Shown: positions 25,089-35,763 of the stretch, in pieces | Layout: the number at the start of each line of letters is the position of its first letter | Position numbering within the stretch: position 1 is the stretch's first letter | Assembly: GCA_017857815.1 (NCBI GenBank) | Contig: JAFMCL010000016.1 | Coordinates: forward strand, 1 to 58,301 | Reading direction: 5' to 3' | Origin: Flavobacteriaceae bacterium | GTDB taxonomy: Bacteria > Bacteroidota > Bacteroidia > Flavobacteriales > Flavobacteriaceae | DNA length: 58,301 nucleotides | Notes under the pieces: generated by a model | Databases searched by the model: none | Seen by the model: only the letters and a program-made list of their open reading frames with translations | What the model was told of the DNA's origin: nothing | Made by a program: the position numbers and the translations under genes

Positions 25089-25982
25089 GTGGGAATCGTC
25101 ATTGAAAACTTAACAAAAAACTATGCAGCAGCTACAGCGTTAAAAGGCATCTCTTTGCGCTTTGAGCAAAATGGAGTGGTTGGACTTTTGGGACCTAACG
25201 GAGCCGGAAAAACCACGCTGATGAAGATACTGACGGGCTATCTTAGTCAATGGGAAGGAACTGTCTCTTTTGACGGCATGGACATTCGTACCCATACTAA
25301 GAAAATTCAACAGATAATCGGCTACCTTCCCGAAAACAATCCTTTGTATTTGGAAATGTATGTCAAGGAATACCTCCGTTTTGTAGGAACGCTTTATCAA
25401 CTAAAGACCCCGCCTATTGAAGCGGTTGTAGAAAAAACAGGTCTGCAAGAGCATATGCATAAAAAAATTGGAGACTTGTCTAAAGGCTACAAGCAAAGGG
25501 TAGGTATCGCAGCCGCGTTGCTTCATGACCCTGCCTATCTGATTCTCGATGAACCCACAACAGGTCTGGACCCCAATCAGGTAATTGAAATTAGAAATTT
25601 GATTAAAAATCTTGGGAAGGAAAAAACTGTTTTTCTCTCCACGCATATCCTTCAAGAAGTGGATGCCATGTGTTATCGGGTGATAATTATTAACAAAGGG
25701 GAAATCGTTTTGGATCAACCCCTAGACCAATTGAGAAGTAAACAAGAACAAATTATTAAAGTGAGTTTTGATTATCGGATTGAAGTGGTCGCTCTAGAAA
25801 AAATTCCCAATGTTCAAAAAGTGATCAATATTCATGATTTTGATTATGAATTACAAATTAAAGGCGCCCAAGACATGCGCCCTGCAGTCTTTGATTTTGC
25901 CCATGACAATGGTTTGAAAATCTTAAATCTTCAATTAAAAAATGAAAGTTTGGAGCAATTGTTTAAGAAATTGACGGTTTAA
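25089..25982 (+). CDS. gldA: Gliding-motility-type ABC transporter ATPase GldA
   Basis: Cytoplasmic ATPase subunit of an ABC transporter. Walker A is GLLGPNGAGKTTLMKILTGY, signature LSKGYKQRVGIAAALLHDP, Walker B YLILDEPTTGLDPNQ, followed by STHILQEVDAMC. The C-terminus (MRPAVFDFAHDNGLKIL, then LEQLFKKLT) matches GldA closely, not only generic ATPases. No ATG lies before the conserved start. I prefer GTG 25089 (VGIVIENLTK aligns with the family N-terminus); the in-frame TTG 25062 is the alternative. GldF/GldG are not nearby, as is common since gldA is often unlinked. The 3' end overlaps metF by 4 bp in convergent orientation. Confidence 0.8.
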   Translation: MGIVIENLTKNYAAATALKGISLRFEQNGVVGLLGPNGAGKTTLMKILTGYLSQWEGTVSFDGMDIRTHTKKIQQIIGYLPENNPLYLEMYVKEYLRFVGTLYQLKTPPIEAVVEKTGLQEHMHKKIGDLSKGYKQRVGIAAALLHDPAYLILDEPTTGLDPNQVIEIRNLIKNLGKEKTVFLSTHILQEVDAMCYRVIIINKGEIVLDQPLDQLRSKQEQIIKVSFDYRIEVVALEKIPNVQKVINIHDFDYELQIKGAQDMRPAVFDFAHDNGLKILNLQLKNESLEQLFKKLTV

Positions 25983-26935
25983 AAAACCGCCTCGGTAATC
26001 TTCTTAATATTATCCGATTTACCCATGGAGTAATAATGTAAGAAAGGAACCTTAGCCGCCATTAATTCTTTACTCTGGAGGGTACACCACTCCACCCCTA
26101 CCTGACGTACCGCTTTATTATCCTTACACTTAATTACCTCTTTAATCAAGGCTTCGGGTAAGTCAACATGAAAACGATGAGGAATCATATTGAGTTGTTT
26201 GAGAGTCGAAAGAGGTTTTAATCCTGGGATAATCGGGACTGTGATGCCTTCTTGTCGGGCCTTTGCCACGAACTCAAAAAACTTTTGATTGTCAAAAAAC
26301 ATCTGAGTTACAATATAATCCGCGCCGGCTTTAATTTTTTTCTTCAAAAAATGAAGATCACTTTCTAGGCTGGGAGCTTCCATGTGTTTTTCTGGGTAGC
26401 CAGAAACGCCAATACAAAAATCGGTTTTGTGCGAGTTAAGCAGCTCCTCATCCAAATAGGTCCCTTGATTCAAATCAGAAATCTGCTGAACCAATTCGTT
26501 TGCATAGGAATGTCCTTCGGAATCAGGAGTGAAATAATTTTCAGTTTTTATGGCATCGCCCCGCAAAGCCACCACATTATCAATTTCTAAAAAATCCAAA
26601 TCAATTAAAAAATTCTCAGTATCCTCTTTAGAAAAACCGCCACACAGAATATGAGGTACCGCATCAACATTATACTTCCCTTGAATTGCAGCACAAATAC
26701 CAACCGTTCCAGGGCGTTTTCGAATTACTTTTAATTCAAGTAATCCATTTCCTCTGTCCTTATAAACATGTTCTTCTCGATGATAGGTAACGTCAATAAA
26801 AGGAGGGTTAAACTCCATTAATGAATCTATTGAACTAAATAAGGCATTAATGTTTTGTCCTTTCAAAGGTGGTAAAATCTCAAAAGTGAATTGCGTTTTG
26901 CCTTTGGCTTTTGCGATGTGTTCTGTTACTTTCAT
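25979..26935 (-). CDS. metF: 5,10-methylenetetrahydrofolate reductase
   Basis: Flavoprotein of 318 aa that makes 5-methyltetrahydrofolate, the methyl donor for MetH. FTFEILPPLKG at the N-terminus holds the conserved catalytic Glu, FIDVTYHREEHVYKDRGNG the folate/FAD region, VVALRGD the family motif and GADYIVTQMFFDN the later barrel motif. ALRGD and the TQMFFDN segment are diagnostic for MetF. It begins 4 bp after metH2 and ends the methionine operon. Its stop overlaps the convergent gldA stop, where CGGTTT-AAA-AAACCG could form a small terminator stem. Confidence 0.95.
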   Translation of the reverse strand: MKVTEHIAKAKGKTQFTFEILPPLKGQNINALFSSIDSLMEFNPPFIDVTYHREEHVYKDRGNGLLELKVIRKRPGTVGICAAIQGKYNVDAVPHILCGGFSKEDTENFLIDLDFLEIDNVVALRGDAIKTENYFTPDSEGHSYANELVQQISDLNQGTYLDEELLNSHKTDFCIGVSGYPEKHMEAPSLESDLHFLKKKIKAGADYIVTQMFFDNQKFFEFVAKARQEGITVPIIPGLKPLSTLKQLNMIPHRFHVDLPEALIKEVIKCKDNKAVRQVGVEWCTLQSKELMAAKVPFLHYYSMGKSDNIKKITEAVF

Positions 26936-26939
26936 AATT

Positions 26940-29618
26940 CTATTGTAAGTTAGGGTTGAGCCACTTACGTGCTTGTTCTAGAGGAATATTTCTTCGTTTA
27001 CTGTAATCTAATAACTGATCTTCTTTGATTTTTCCGAGACCAAAATATTTTGCTTCAGGATGTGCAAAGTAATATCCAGAAACGGATGCTGCTGGCCACA
27101 TGGCATAACTCTCCGTAAGCTCCACACCTATGCTTTCTTTTACTTGCATCAAATCCCAAAGGGTTTGTTTTTCCAAATGATCAGGACAGGCAGGATAACC
27201 CGGTGCCGGACGAATCCCTTTGTAGGTTTCCTTTATCAACTGTTCTTTGGATAAAGATTCGTCTGCAGCGTATCCCCAAAAATCTGTTCTTATTTTAAAG
27301 TGTAAATATTCAGCAAATGCTTCTGCCAGACGGTCTGCCAAAGCCTTAATCATGATCGAATTGTAATCATCATTTTCTTTTTCAAATTTATCCGCTCTTT
27401 CTTTGGTTCCAAAACCAGTTGAAACACAAAAGGAACCCATATAGTCTTTTATATTAGATTCTAGGGGGGCAATAAAATCGGATAAAGCAAAGCTCGGTTG
27501 TCCTTGTCTTTTTCTCAATTGTTGCCTAAGGGTTAAAAACCTAAAGGTTTCTTTGGAAGGATTTTTGTGATCATAAATCGCAATATCATCACCGACGCTA
27601 TTGGCTGGAAAAAGTCCAAACCTCGCTTTGGCAGTGAGCCATTTTTCATTGACAATTTGTTCCAACATTTCTTGGGCATCTGCAAACAACTCTTTTGCTT
27701 GTTTTCCCACCACATTATCCGAGAGTATGTCTGGATATTTACCATGCAAATCCCATGATCTGAAAAACGGACTCCAATCGATATAGGGAACCAGTTCCCT
27801 TAAGTCAATTCCTTCGAGTGTTTTAAAACCAATTTCTTTAGGTTTCACAGGTTGGTAATTACTCCAGTCAATTTTATACTTTTTATTACGTGCAGTTGCA
27901 ATATCTATATATTCTTTGGAAGAAGTTCGTTGAAGAAATTTCTCTCTAAACAAATCATAATCTTTCGCGATCTCATTCGTATAATCAAGACTTTTCTCTT
28001 TACTCAATAGCTTACTAACGACTCCTACAGCTCTTGAAGCATCATTTACATGAATGGTAGGTGTTGGCGTCATGGGTGCGATTTTCACAGCCGTATGCGC
28101 TTTTGAGGTGGTTGCTCCACCAATCAATAGTGGGATTTTGAGTTCTACCCGATTCATTTCCTTGGCCAGATAAACCATTTCATCCAGAGAAGGAGTTATC
28201 AATCCTGAAAGACCAATGACATCCACATTTTCTTCAATGGCTTTTTGAATTATTTTTTCTGGAGGAACCATTACACCCAAATCAATAATTTCAAAATTAT
28301 TGCAAGCCAAAACTACACTTACAATGTTTTTACCAATATCATGGACATCGCCTTTAACGGTTGCCATTAAAACTTTTCCTGCAAATTCTTTTTTTCCCGA
28401 TTTTTCGGCTTCTATAAAAGGCTGTAAATAAGCAACGGCTTTTTTCATCACCCGCGCAGACTTCACCACTTGAGGTAAAAACATTTTTCCAGAACCAAAT
28501 AAATCTCCCACCACGTTCATCCCGATCATCAGATTTTTTTCAATCACTTCGAGCGGACGGCTTGCCGATAAGCGGGCTTCTTCAATATCTGTTACGATGA
28601 ACTTGTCAATTCCTCGCACCAAAGAATGGGTAATCCTCGTCTGTAATTCTTCTTTTCGCCAAGCATCATCGGTTGCTTTAGCTGTTCTTTTTGTGTCTTT
28701 TAAACCTTCTGCATAGTCAAGCAATCGTTCCGTAGCTTCATCATTGCGATTTAAAAGAACATCTTCGACTTTTTCTAAAAGCTCTTTGGGTATTTGATCA
28801 TAAACTTCTAGCATCGTAGGGTTAACAATTCCCATATTCATTCCATGCTGAATCGCATGGTATAGAAAAGCAGAGTGCATTGCCTCTCGCACTGCATTAT
28901 TCCCTCTGAATGAAAACGAAACGTTACTCACCCCTCCACTTACACTGGCATAGGGGAGGTTTTCTCTTATCCATTGGGTCGCTCGAAAGAAATCCAAAGC
29001 ATTGTTCTTATGCTCCTCCATTCCCGTGGCTACTGGAAAAATATTGGGATCAAAAATGATATCTTCGGGGGGGAAGTTAACACGATCTACCAATACCCGA
29101 TAGGATCGTTCGCAAATCTGAATTCTTCTTTCAAAATTATCCGCTTGACCGTCTTCATCAAAAGCCATGACAATCACAGCAGCTCCATAGCTTCTTATGA
29201 TATTTGCTTGAGTGATAAAATTATCTTCTCCTTCTTTTAAACTTATAGAATTAACAACACTTTTTCCTTGAACGACCTTTAATCCGGCTTCAATAATTTC
29301 CCATTTAGAGCTGTCTATCATCACAGGGATTCTTGCAATATCTGGTTCCGCTGCAATTAAATTCAGGAATTTAGTCATTGCCTTCGCTCCATCAATCATT
29401 CCCTCATCCATATTTACATCGAGGATTTGAGCACCCCCAAGTACTTGATCTAGGGCAACTTCTACGGCCTTTTCGTAATCATTGGCTTCGATTAATTTTA
29501 AAAACTTCCGAGATCCAGTCACATTGGTTCGTTCGCCAATATTGATGAAATTACTCTCGGGAGTAATCACCAATGGTTCTTGACCAGAGAGTTTTAAAAA
29601 TCTATTAGTTTTATGCAT
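26940..29618 (-). CDS. metH: Methionine synthase, folate/cobalamin/activation part (C-terminal gene of a split MetH)
   Basis: Carries the pterin-binding domain (residues ~25-290, [14 protein letters not shown]), the cobalamin cap and binding domains ([14 protein letters not shown] with the cobalt-ligating His, then [11 protein letters not shown]) and the reactivation domain ([20 protein letters not shown]). The homocysteine-binding module is in the separate upstream gene, so the two products together replace the ~1200-aa single MetH. I choose ATG 29618 ([10 protein letters not shown]), which overlaps the upstream stop as ATGCATAA, over the longer frame. This split is frequent in Bacteroidota. 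B12 must be available. Confidence 0.93.
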   Translation of the reverse strand: MHKTNRFLKLSGQEPLVITPESNFINIGERTNVTGSRKFLKLIEANDYEKAVEVALDQVLGGAQILDVNMDEGMIDGAKAMTKFLNLIAAEPDIARIPVMIDSSKWEIIEAGLKVVQGKSVVNSISLKEGEDNFITQANIIRSYGAAVIVMAFDEDGQADNFERRIQICERSYRVLVDRVNFPPEDIIFDPNIFPVATGMEEHKNNALDFFRATQWIRENLPYASVSGGVSNVSFSFRGNNAVREAMHSAFLYHAIQHGMNMGIVNPTMLEVYDQIPKELLEKVEDVLLNRNDEATERLLDYAEGLKDTKRTAKATDDAWRKEELQTRITHSLVRGIDKFIVTDIEEARLSASRPLEVIEKNLMIGMNVVGDLFGSGKMFLPQVVKSARVMKKAVAYLQPFIEAEKSGKKEFAGKVLMATVKGDVHDIGKNIVSVVLACNNFEIIDLGVMVPPEKIIQKAIEENVDVIGLSGLITPSLDEMVYLAKEMNRVELKIPLLIGGATTSKAHTAVKIAPMTPTPTIHVNDASRAVGVVSKLLSKEKSLDYTNEIAKDYDLFREKFLQRTSSKEYIDIATARNKKYKIDWSNYQPVKPKEIGFKTLEGIDLRELVPYIDWSPFFRSWDLHGKYPDILSDNVVGKQAKELFADAQEMLEQIVNEKWLTAKARFGLFPANSVGDDIAIYDHKNPSKETFRFLTLRQQLRKRQGQPSFALSDFIAPLESNIKDYMGSFCVSTGFGTKERADKFEKENDDYNSIMIKALADRLAEAFAEYLHFKIRTDFWGYAADESLSKEQLIKETYKGIRPAPGYPACPDHLEKQTLWDLMQVKESIGVELTESYAMWPAASVSGYYFAHPEAKYFGLGKIKEDQLLDYSKRRNIPLEQARKWLNPNLQ

Positions 29619-30612
29619 TTTGATTTTCGTGAATGATTCTGGGGCTAAACTTTTCAACTTCTTCTGCAATCAAGCGAATGTGATCGGGCGTTGTTCCGCA
29701 ACAACCTCCAACTATATTTACCAGACTTTGTTCTAAATAATCACGGATTAACAAAACCATTTCTTCTGGTGTTTCTTCATATTCACCAAAGGCATTCGGC
29801 AAACCTGCATTTGGATGCGCCGAAGTAAAAAATGGTGTGATTCCAGACAATGTTTTCATGTGGGGCAGCAATTGATCTGCTCCCAAAGCACAGTTAAAAC
29901 CAATGCTTAACAAAGGTAGATGAGAAACTGAAACTGAAAATGCTTCGACGGTTTGCCCGGAAAGGGTTCGACCACTATTGTCTGTAATAGTTCCACTTAC
30001 CATGATGGGAAGTTTGATTTTACTTGTTTCAAAAAAATGATTGATGGCAAACAAAGCCGCTTTTGCATTTAAGGTGTCAAAAATAGTTTCTACCAATAAT
30101 AGATCAACGCCTCCTTCAACCAATCCTTTTATTTGTTCTGAATAAGCCTCAAATAAATCATCAAAAGTTACTGCGCGATATCCAGGATCATTTACGTCAG
30201 GAGACATACTAGCAGTCCTGTTGGTCGGCCCAATTGAACCTGCAACAAATCTTGGTTTACGAGGATTTAAAGTTGTGAATTTGTCAGCTGCTTCTTTTGC
30301 GATTTTAGCTGATTGATAATTGAGCTCATAGACCAGATGTTCCAGTTGGTAATCTGCCATGGCTATTGAAGTTGAAGAAAAAGTATTGGTTTCGACAATA
30401 TCTGCACCTGCTGTGAAATAAGCTTCATGGATCTTTTTTATTGCATCAGCTTGTGTTATCGAAAGTAAATCATTATTGCCCCCCAAGGGACAGGGATGAT
30501 CCTTAAACTGATCACCTCTATAATCGGACTCCGAAAAGTTTAGCTGCTGTATCATGGTTCCCATGGCGCCGTCCAAAACAAGTATTCGTTCTTTTAAAAT
30601 ATTTTCAATCAT
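29611..30612 (-). CDS. Methionine synthase, homocysteine-binding part (N-terminal gene of a split MetH)
   Basis: 333-aa homocysteine S-methyltransferase domain. Three zinc cysteines are visible: one in IGFNCALGA and the pair in [12 protein letters not shown] near the C-terminus. [15 protein letters not shown] at the N-terminus and [15 protein letters not shown] are family motifs. It hands zinc-bound homocysteine to the cobalamin domain encoded by the next gene, with which it overlaps by 8 bp, so their synthesis is likely coupled. MetZ is 3 bp upstream. Confidence 0.93.
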   Translation of the reverse strand: MIENILKERILVLDGAMGTMIQQLNFSESDYRGDQFKDHPCPLGGNNDLLSITQADAIKKIHEAYFTAGADIVETNTFSSTSIAMADYQLEHLVYELNYQSAKIAKEAADKFTTLNPRKPRFVAGSIGPTNRTASMSPDVNDPGYRAVTFDDLFEAYSEQIKGLVEGGVDLLLVETIFDTLNAKAALFAINHFFETSKIKLPIMVSGTITDNSGRTLSGQTVEAFSVSVSHLPLLSIGFNCALGADQLLPHMKTLSGITPFFTSAHPNAGLPNAFGEYEETPEEMVLLIRDYLEQSLVNIVGGCCGTTPDHIRLIAEEVEKFSPRIIHENQNA

Positions 30613-30615
30613 TGT

Positions 30616-31785
30616 TTATATTTTATCTAGGGCTTGATCGATATCTGCTATGATGTCTTTAATGTTTTCCAAGCCAATTGATAGTCGAACTAATCCATCG
30701 GTGATTCCAACCTCCAAACGATCTTCAGGCGAAAGTTTACTGTGGGTGGTCGTTGCAGGATGAGAAACAATGGTTCTCGAATCACCAAGATTGGCCGTAA
30801 GTGAACATATTTCTATTTTATTTAAAAAAGCCTGACCTGCTTCTAGTCCTCCATCGAGTTGAAAAGTAACAATATTACCCCCATGGCGCATTTGCTTTTT
30901 AGCAATCGCATACTGCGGATGTGAGGTTAAAAATGGATACTTGACAGCAATAATTTTAGGGTGTTTTTCAAGGTGTAATGCCAATGTAAGTGCATTTTCA
31001 CAGTGTCGATCTACACGAACTGCAAGGGTTTCAAGACTTTTGGAAAGTATCCATGCATTAAAAGGAGACAAAGCAGAACCCGTGTTTTTATAAAAAGTAT
31101 GAATTTCGGCGATCAAATCTCCCTTTCCTACAATTAATCCTCCGAGGACTCGTCCTTGACCATCAATCAGCTTTGTAGCAGAGTGAATGACCAAATCTGC
31201 TCCATATTTTATGGGCTGTTGTAAATAAGGCGTTGCAAAACAATTGTCAATAATGAGGATTAAATTGTGCTTCTTCGCCACTGCACCCAAAAAAGCGAGA
31301 TCTAAAATATCAACTCCAGGATTGGTTGGCGTTTCGGCATATATTACTTTGGTATTCGACTGAATTATATCTTCAATTCCCTCCGGCTTATCAACACTAA
31401 AATAAGAAGTTTCAATGTTCCATTTTGGAAAGACATTTGTAAACAAACTGTGAGTAGATCCAAAAATAGACCTTGCAGAAACAATGTGATCTCCACTTTT
31501 AAGTAGTGCGGCAAAACTGGTATATACTGCGGCCATTCCTGATGCAAATGCAATGCCTGCCTCGGCTTCTTCCATGACGCAAATTTTATCGACCAATTCC
31601 TTATTATTAGGGTTACTAAATCGACTGTATATGTTTTTGTCGTTTTCCCCTGCAAAAGAGGCTTGCATTTGTTCTGCATCATCAAAAACAAAACTTGACG
31701 TCAAAAACAACGGGCTGGAATGCTCGGTATATTGTGTGCGTTCTATCTGTGTTCGAATCGCTTCTGTCTCAAAATGCTTTTTCAT
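30616..31785 (-). CDS. metZ: O-succinyl/O-acetylhomoserine sulfhydrylase-type Cys/Met metabolism PLP enzyme
   Basis: 389 aa, PLP lysine in LVIHSATKLIDGQGRVLGG; family motifs ASGMAAVYTSFAALLKSGDH and ETPTNPGVDILD are present. The N-terminus (MKKHFETEAIRTQIERTQY) and the RVLGG context resemble MetZ-type sulfhydrylases more than cystathionine gamma-synthase. With MetX producing O-acetylhomoserine and MetY also present, it is a second direct-sulfhydrylation or trans-sulfuration enzyme; the substrate cannot be fixed from sequence alone. It overlaps the OsmC gene by 4 bp. Confidence 0.85.
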   Translation of the reverse strand: MKKHFETEAIRTQIERTQYTEHSSPLFLTSSFVFDDAEQMQASFAGENDKNIYSRFSNPNNKELVDKICVMEEAEAGIAFASGMAAVYTSFAALLKSGDHIVSARSIFGSTHSLFTNVFPKWNIETSYFSVDKPEGIEDIIQSNTKVIYAETPTNPGVDILDLAFLGAVAKKHNLILIIDNCFATPYLQQPIKYGADLVIHSATKLIDGQGRVLGGLIVGKGDLIAEIHTFYKNTGSALSPFNAWILSKSLETLAVRVDRHCENALTLALHLEKHPKIIAVKYPFLTSHPQYAIAKKQMRHGGNIVTFQLDGGLEAGQAFLNKIEICSLTANLGDSRTIVSHPATTTHSKLSPEDRLEVGITDGLVRLSIGLENIKDIIADIDQALDKI

Positions 31786-32207
31786 ATTTTTGTTCCATTT
31801 AGATAAATTAAATAATTAATTTCTGCAGTATGCTCTAATGTTTTGGATACAGAACAATATTTGTCAAAAGAAAGCTGGACTGCACGCCTTATTTTTTCAG
31901 GAGAAATTTCTCCATCAATAATCACCTTAACATTAATCTTGTTAAATAGTGACGGGATTTCAGTCTCATTACGCTTCCCCTCCACTTCCATTTTCAAAGA
32001 AGTCGGGTTTAGTTTTTGTTTGTTTAAAATCGCAACAACATCAATACTACTGCAACCAGCAAGTCCCATCAAAAGAAGTTCCATTGGACTGATGCCCGCT
32101 ACTTCCCCCTCTTTTTTTGACTTATTGTCTAAAAGAACGCTGTGTCCGTTTGAGTTTGTTACTTTAAAAAGATAATCATGGTTTATTCTTTCTAAGGCTA
32201 CTTTCAT
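31782..32207 (-). CDS. OsmC-family protein
   Basis: 141 aa. ISPMELLLMGLAGCSSIDVVAIL carries the active-site Cys of OsmC/Ohr proteins (LAGC, residue ~52); the first redox Cys position is less clear. EVEGKRNETEIPSLFNKI and the C-terminal half-barrel match YhfA-like members. Such proteins reduce organic peroxides or bind thiol compounds. Being inside the methionine operon (4-bp overlap with metZ, 6 bp from metX) suggests a link with sulfur or thiol handling, for example of sulfide-derived species; this is inference. Confidence 0.82.
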   Translation of the reverse strand: MKVALERINHDYLFKVTNSNGHSVLLDNKSKKEGEVAGISPMELLLMGLAGCSSIDVVAILNKQKLNPTSLKMEVEGKRNETEIPSLFNKINVKVIIDGEISPEKIRRAVQLSFDKYCSVSKTLEHTAEINYLIYLNGTKI

Positions 32208-32213
32208 TATTCA

Positions 32214-33185
32214 TTATGGTTTTAATTTAGGTTTAAATACTTTACTTAAAATCTTAGATACAATATCATTTTCTATAAGAAAAGCATCGTGTCCATGAAT
32301 AGATTTTATTTCATGGTAAAAAATATTTTCTTTATTCTCTTTAACAAATTCAAAGGTTTTTTGATCCTCATCAGGGGTAAAAAAGATATCGCTGTCAATC
32401 GCAATTAAGTGAATGTCAGCTTTAATTTTACTAATTATTTCCTTGGGGTCTTTTCCATTCCTAGAAATATCAACCGAGGACAACAGATGATTCATTGCCT
32501 TGTAGGCTTCAAGTGGAAAACGATTAAAAAGTTTTTCTCCATGATGAACCAACCAGCTTTCAACGTTGTATAGGTTTTTTTCAGAATTTTTTGTTCTTCT
32601 AAACCGCTCTGAAAAAGAAGCCGGAGTTCTGTATGTAAGCATCGCATGAATCCTTGCATCTTGAACCGGGTCTTTTGAGTTTTCGAGTAGTCTTTTTTGC
32701 AGAAAAGTATTGGCAATAATCCAATCAGAGGCTTTCCAATCAGCTGCAACTGGGATAAGATTGTCTGTCAATTCAGGATATCGGGCAGACATTTCCCATG
32801 CGATACCCCCTCCAATCGATCCGCCTAGAAGTGCGAAAAGATGAGTTATTCCTAATTTTTTTAAACCAGAATAAAAGATTTCGGCTATATCTCCGGTGTG
32901 AAAATCCAAATGATTTTTTAAGACAGAACCCTTGATTCCGTTGCCAGGAATATTAAAGGCAAGGATTGCAAACTGATTTGTATCGATGGTTAAATTTGGG
33001 CCAACAATTTCATTCCACCAACCCGATGGACCAGCAACATTTGCGTCGCCGGTCAAAGAGTGGTTTATTAAAACTACGGGGGCATCATTATAGTCCTGTC
33101 CGAAATGCTGAAAATGCAGATCGATTGTATCGTAACTCACCCCTGAGTCTGTTTCAAATTTTGATATGGAAATTGTTTTAATCAC
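32214..33185 (-). CDS. metX: Homoserine O-acetyltransferase
   Basis: Alpha/beta hydrolase fold, 323 aa, short for MetX (usually 350-380 aa). The nucleophile Ser lies in LLGGSIGGGIAWEMSARYPE, LINHSLTGDANV supplies the oxyanion region, GPNLTIDTNQFAILAFNIPG is the MetX-like stretch after it, and SIHGHDAFLIE near the C-terminus carries the catalytic His. It would activate homoserine with acetyl-CoA for MetY/MetZ. The neighbours settle the MetX assignment over other hydrolases. Confidence 0.87.
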   Translation of the reverse strand: MIKTISISKFETDSGVSYDTIDLHFQHFGQDYNDAPVVLINHSLTGDANVAGPSGWWNEIVGPNLTIDTNQFAILAFNIPGNGIKGSVLKNHLDFHTGDIAEIFYSGLKKLGITHLFALLGGSIGGGIAWEMSARYPELTDNLIPVAADWKASDWIIANTFLQKRLLENSKDPVQDARIHAMLTYRTPASFSERFRRTKNSEKNLYNVESWLVHHGEKLFNRFPLEAYKAMNHLLSSVDISRNGKDPKEIISKIKADIHLIAIDSDIFFTPDEDQKTFEFVKENKENIFYHEIKSIHGHDAFLIENDIVSKILSKVFKPKLKP

Positions 33186-33191
33186 TTAGAT

Positions 33192-34463
33192 TTATAACGT
33201 TTTGAATGCTTGATCTAAATCATTTTTCAAATCTTCAATGTCCTCGATCCCTACTGATAGTCTCACCAAATCAGCAGAAACTCCAGCACTTTTTTGAGCT
33301 GTTTCGTCTAATTGTTGGTGGGTAGTACTTGAGGGATGAATGATTAATGACTTTGTGTCTCCAATGTTGGCCAATAGAGAGAATATCTTGGTGTTATCCG
33401 AAACTTTCTTAGCGCCTTCAAAACCTTTGTGAAGTCCGAAAGTAACAATACCACTCTTCCCATTTGGTAAATATTTCTCAGCCAGGGTGTTGTATTTAGA
33501 AGATTTTAATCCAGGATAATTCACCCAGCTAACTTCTTCGCGACCTTCTAGCCATTCTGCCAATTCATGTGCGCTTTCAGAATGTTTTTGCATACGAATC
33601 GGAAGTGTTTCCAATCCTTGAATTACTTGAAAACTATTCATTGGACTTGCTGCTGCTCCAAAATCACGGAGCCCCTCGATTCTTACTTTTGCAATAAATG
33701 CAATCGCTCCTAGAGCATCGTGATAAATCAAACCGTGGTAACCGGCAGAAGGCTCCGTAAATTCCGGAAAGTTTCCGTTTGAATAATCAAAGGTACCTGC
33801 ATCAATAATGACACCTCCCAATGTTGTACCGTTGCCTGTGATGTATTTTGTTAAAGAATGGATAACAATATTTGCTCCGTGAGCAATAGGGTTTAAAAGT
33901 GCTGGTGTTGCGATTGTGTTATCCACAATAAAAGGAACTTTTGCAGCCTTAGCATGTTCGCTAATTCCTGCCAAATCAAGTACATCTAATTTTGGATTTC
34001 CTAATGACTCCACAAAGAAAGCACGTGTATTAGATTGAACTGCTTTTGAAAAATTTTCAACATCATCTGGATCTACAAAAGTTGTTGTGATTCCCAAACG
34101 AGGAAGCGTAACGCTAAGTAAATTATAGGTGCCGCCATAAAGGCTACTAGAGGCTACGATATGATCTCCAGCCTTAAGAAGCACTAAAAGCGCAGTCGCG
34201 ATAGCAGAAGTGCCAGAGGCCGTGGTTACAGCAGCAACTCCTCCTTCAACAGCGGCTAATCGCTGCTCAAGAACATCATTTGTTGGATTATTTAATCTTG
34301 TATAAATAAATCCAGGTTCAGCCAAAGAAAAAAGATTGGCCGCGTGATCAGAATCATTGAACACATATGAAGTTGATTGATAAATTGGAACCGCTCGTGT
34401 TCCTTGTGTTTTTGTTACGTCATGCCCTGCATGAACTGCATTGGTTGCTAGTTTTAAACTCAT
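33192..34463 (-). CDS. metY: O-acetylhomoserine sulfhydrylase (aminocarboxypropyltransferase)
   Basis: 423 aa, the length typical of MetY rather than MetB/MetC. It joins O-acetylhomoserine and sulfide to give homocysteine. The PLP lysine is in [18 protein letters not shown]; the long variable insertion after it ([20 protein letters not shown]) is characteristic of Met[21 protein letters not shown] is the N-terminal cofactor region and [11 protein letters not shown] the C-terminal signature. It overlaps metK by 4 bp and precedes metX by 6 bp. Confidence 0.93.
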   Translation of the reverse strand: MSLKLATNAVHAGHDVTKTQGTRAVPIYQSTSYVFNDSDHAANLFSLAEPGFIYTRLNNPTNDVLEQRLAAVEGGVAAVTTASGTSAIATALLVLLKAGDHIVASSSLYGGTYNLLSVTLPRLGITTTFVDPDDVENFSKAVQSNTRAFFVESLGNPKLDVLDLAGISEHAKAAKVPFIVDNTIATPALLNPIAHGANIVIHSLTKYITGNGTTLGGVIIDAGTFDYSNGNFPEFTEPSAGYHGLIYHDALGAIAFIAKVRIEGLRDFGAAASPMNSFQVIQGLETLPIRMQKHSESAHELAEWLEGREEVSWVNYPGLKSSKYNTLAEKYLPNGKSGIVTFGLHKGFEGAKKVSDNTKIFSLLANIGDTKSLIIHPSSTTHQQLDETAQKSAGVSADLVRLSVGIEDIEDLKNDLDQAFKTL

Positions 34464-35716
34464 AATTGAAAAGTGTTTTTAATTTCAGATAAATAATTTA
34501 GTTTTTCCCATGTAAATAATTCAACAGTTTTTTCAACCCTTCCGCTGTAAGGGGATTCAAATATTTTAGTGACCTCTTTTGGCTGTCGACCCATGTGGCC
34601 ATAAGCTGCAGTTTCCAAGTATATTGGGTTTCGTAATTTTAGACGTTGCTCAATTGCATAAGGTCGCATGTCGAAGATTTCGTTTACTTTCTCTGCGATT
34701 TGAGTGTCACTCAATGATACTTTTGCAGTACCATATGTTTTAACATTTATTGAAGTTGGTGCTACGACTCCAATAGCGTAACTGACTTGTACCAGAATTT
34801 CTTTTGCTACGCCAGCTGCAACCATATTCTTTGCAATATGACGTGCAGCGTAGGCTGCACTTCGATCTACTTTACTTGGGTCTTTTCCGCTAAAAGCACC
34901 ACCACCGTGTGCACCTTTTCCACCATAAGTGTCAACAATTATTTTTCTGCCTGTCAATCCTGTATCCCCATGCGGCCCACCGATTACAAACTTCCCAGTT
35001 GGGTTGATATGGTAACTTATGTCATCGTTAAATAACTTTTGAATGTGTGTCGGTTCTTTATCAATAACCCTTTTGATTGCGATGTTGATGATGTCGCTCT
35101 TGATTTTTTCGAGCATTTTCTCGTCATCCTCCAAAAAAGAATCATGCTGAGTCGAAACAACAATGGTGTCTATTCTTAAGGCAGTATGATCCTCATCGTA
35201 CTCAATCGTGACCTGAGATTTTGCATCTGGTCTTAAGTACTTGATCTCTTTATTTTCTCTTCTGACAGCTGCCAGCTCAATTAAAATTTTATGAGACAAG
35301 TCGAGCGTTAATGGAATGTAGTTTTCTGTTTCATCAGTGGCATAGCCAAACATGATTCCTTGATCGCCAGCTCCTTGGTTTTCTTTTTCTTCTCTGTCAA
35401 CCCCTTGGTTAATATCTTGTGATTGTTCATGAATTAAAGAGATCACTCCACAAGAGTTTCCACTAAATTGATACTCATCTTTGGTGTAACCAATCTTGTT
35501 GATTGTGTCCCTTGCTATTTGCTGCACGTCTAAGTAGGTTCCGCTTTTGACTTCTCCAGCCAAAATAGCTTGTCCTGTTGTTACCATAGTTTCACAGGCA
35601 ACTTTACTTTCAGCGTCGAAAGCAATAAAATTATCTAAAAGCGCATCGCTAATTTGATCAGCTACTTTGTCAGGATGTCCTTCACTAACTGATTCGGAGG
35701 TAAAAAAATATGACAT
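34460..35716 (-). CDS. metK: S-adenosylmethionine synthetase
   Basis: Makes SAM from methionine and ATP. 418 aa. [20 protein letters not shown] at the N-terminus, [12 protein letters not shown] (adenine-binding loop), [21 protein letters not shown] and [16 protein letters not shown] are all intact. First gene of an eight-gene SAM/methionine operon. Its leader has a promoter and a riboswitch candidate, so the whole operon, not only metK, would respond to SAM. Start ATG 35716 lies about 20 nt after the last leader pairing element. Confidence 0.96.
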   Translation of the reverse strand: MSYFFTSESVSEGHPDKVADQISDALLDNFIAFDAESKVACETMVTTGQAILAGEVKSGTYLDVQQIARDTINKIGYTKDEYQFSGNSCGVISLIHEQSQDINQGVDREEKENQGAGDQGIMFGYATDETENYIPLTLDLSHKILIELAAVRRENKEIKYLRPDAKSQVTIEYDEDHTALRIDTIVVSTQHDSFLEDDEKMLEKIKSDIINIAIKRVIDKEPTHIQKLFNDDISYHINPTGKFVIGGPHGDTGLTGRKIIVDTYGGKGAHGGGAFSGKDPSKVDRSAAYAARHIAKNMVAAGVAKEILVQVSYAIGVVAPTSINVKTYGTAKVSLSDTQIAEKVNEIFDMRPYAIEQRLKLRNPIYLETAAYGHMGRQPKEVTKIFESPYSGRVEKTVELFTWEKLNYLSEIKNTFQL

Positions 35717-35763
35717 TTAATTGTTGCTTTTGTAGGGGATTTGACGAGATGTCGTTTTAAAGC

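Noticed and set aside
29619-29669. Longer N-terminus for the second metH gene
   Set aside because: It would overlap the first metH gene by 59 bp and starts with a non-ATG codon; ATG 29618 gives the classic overlap.
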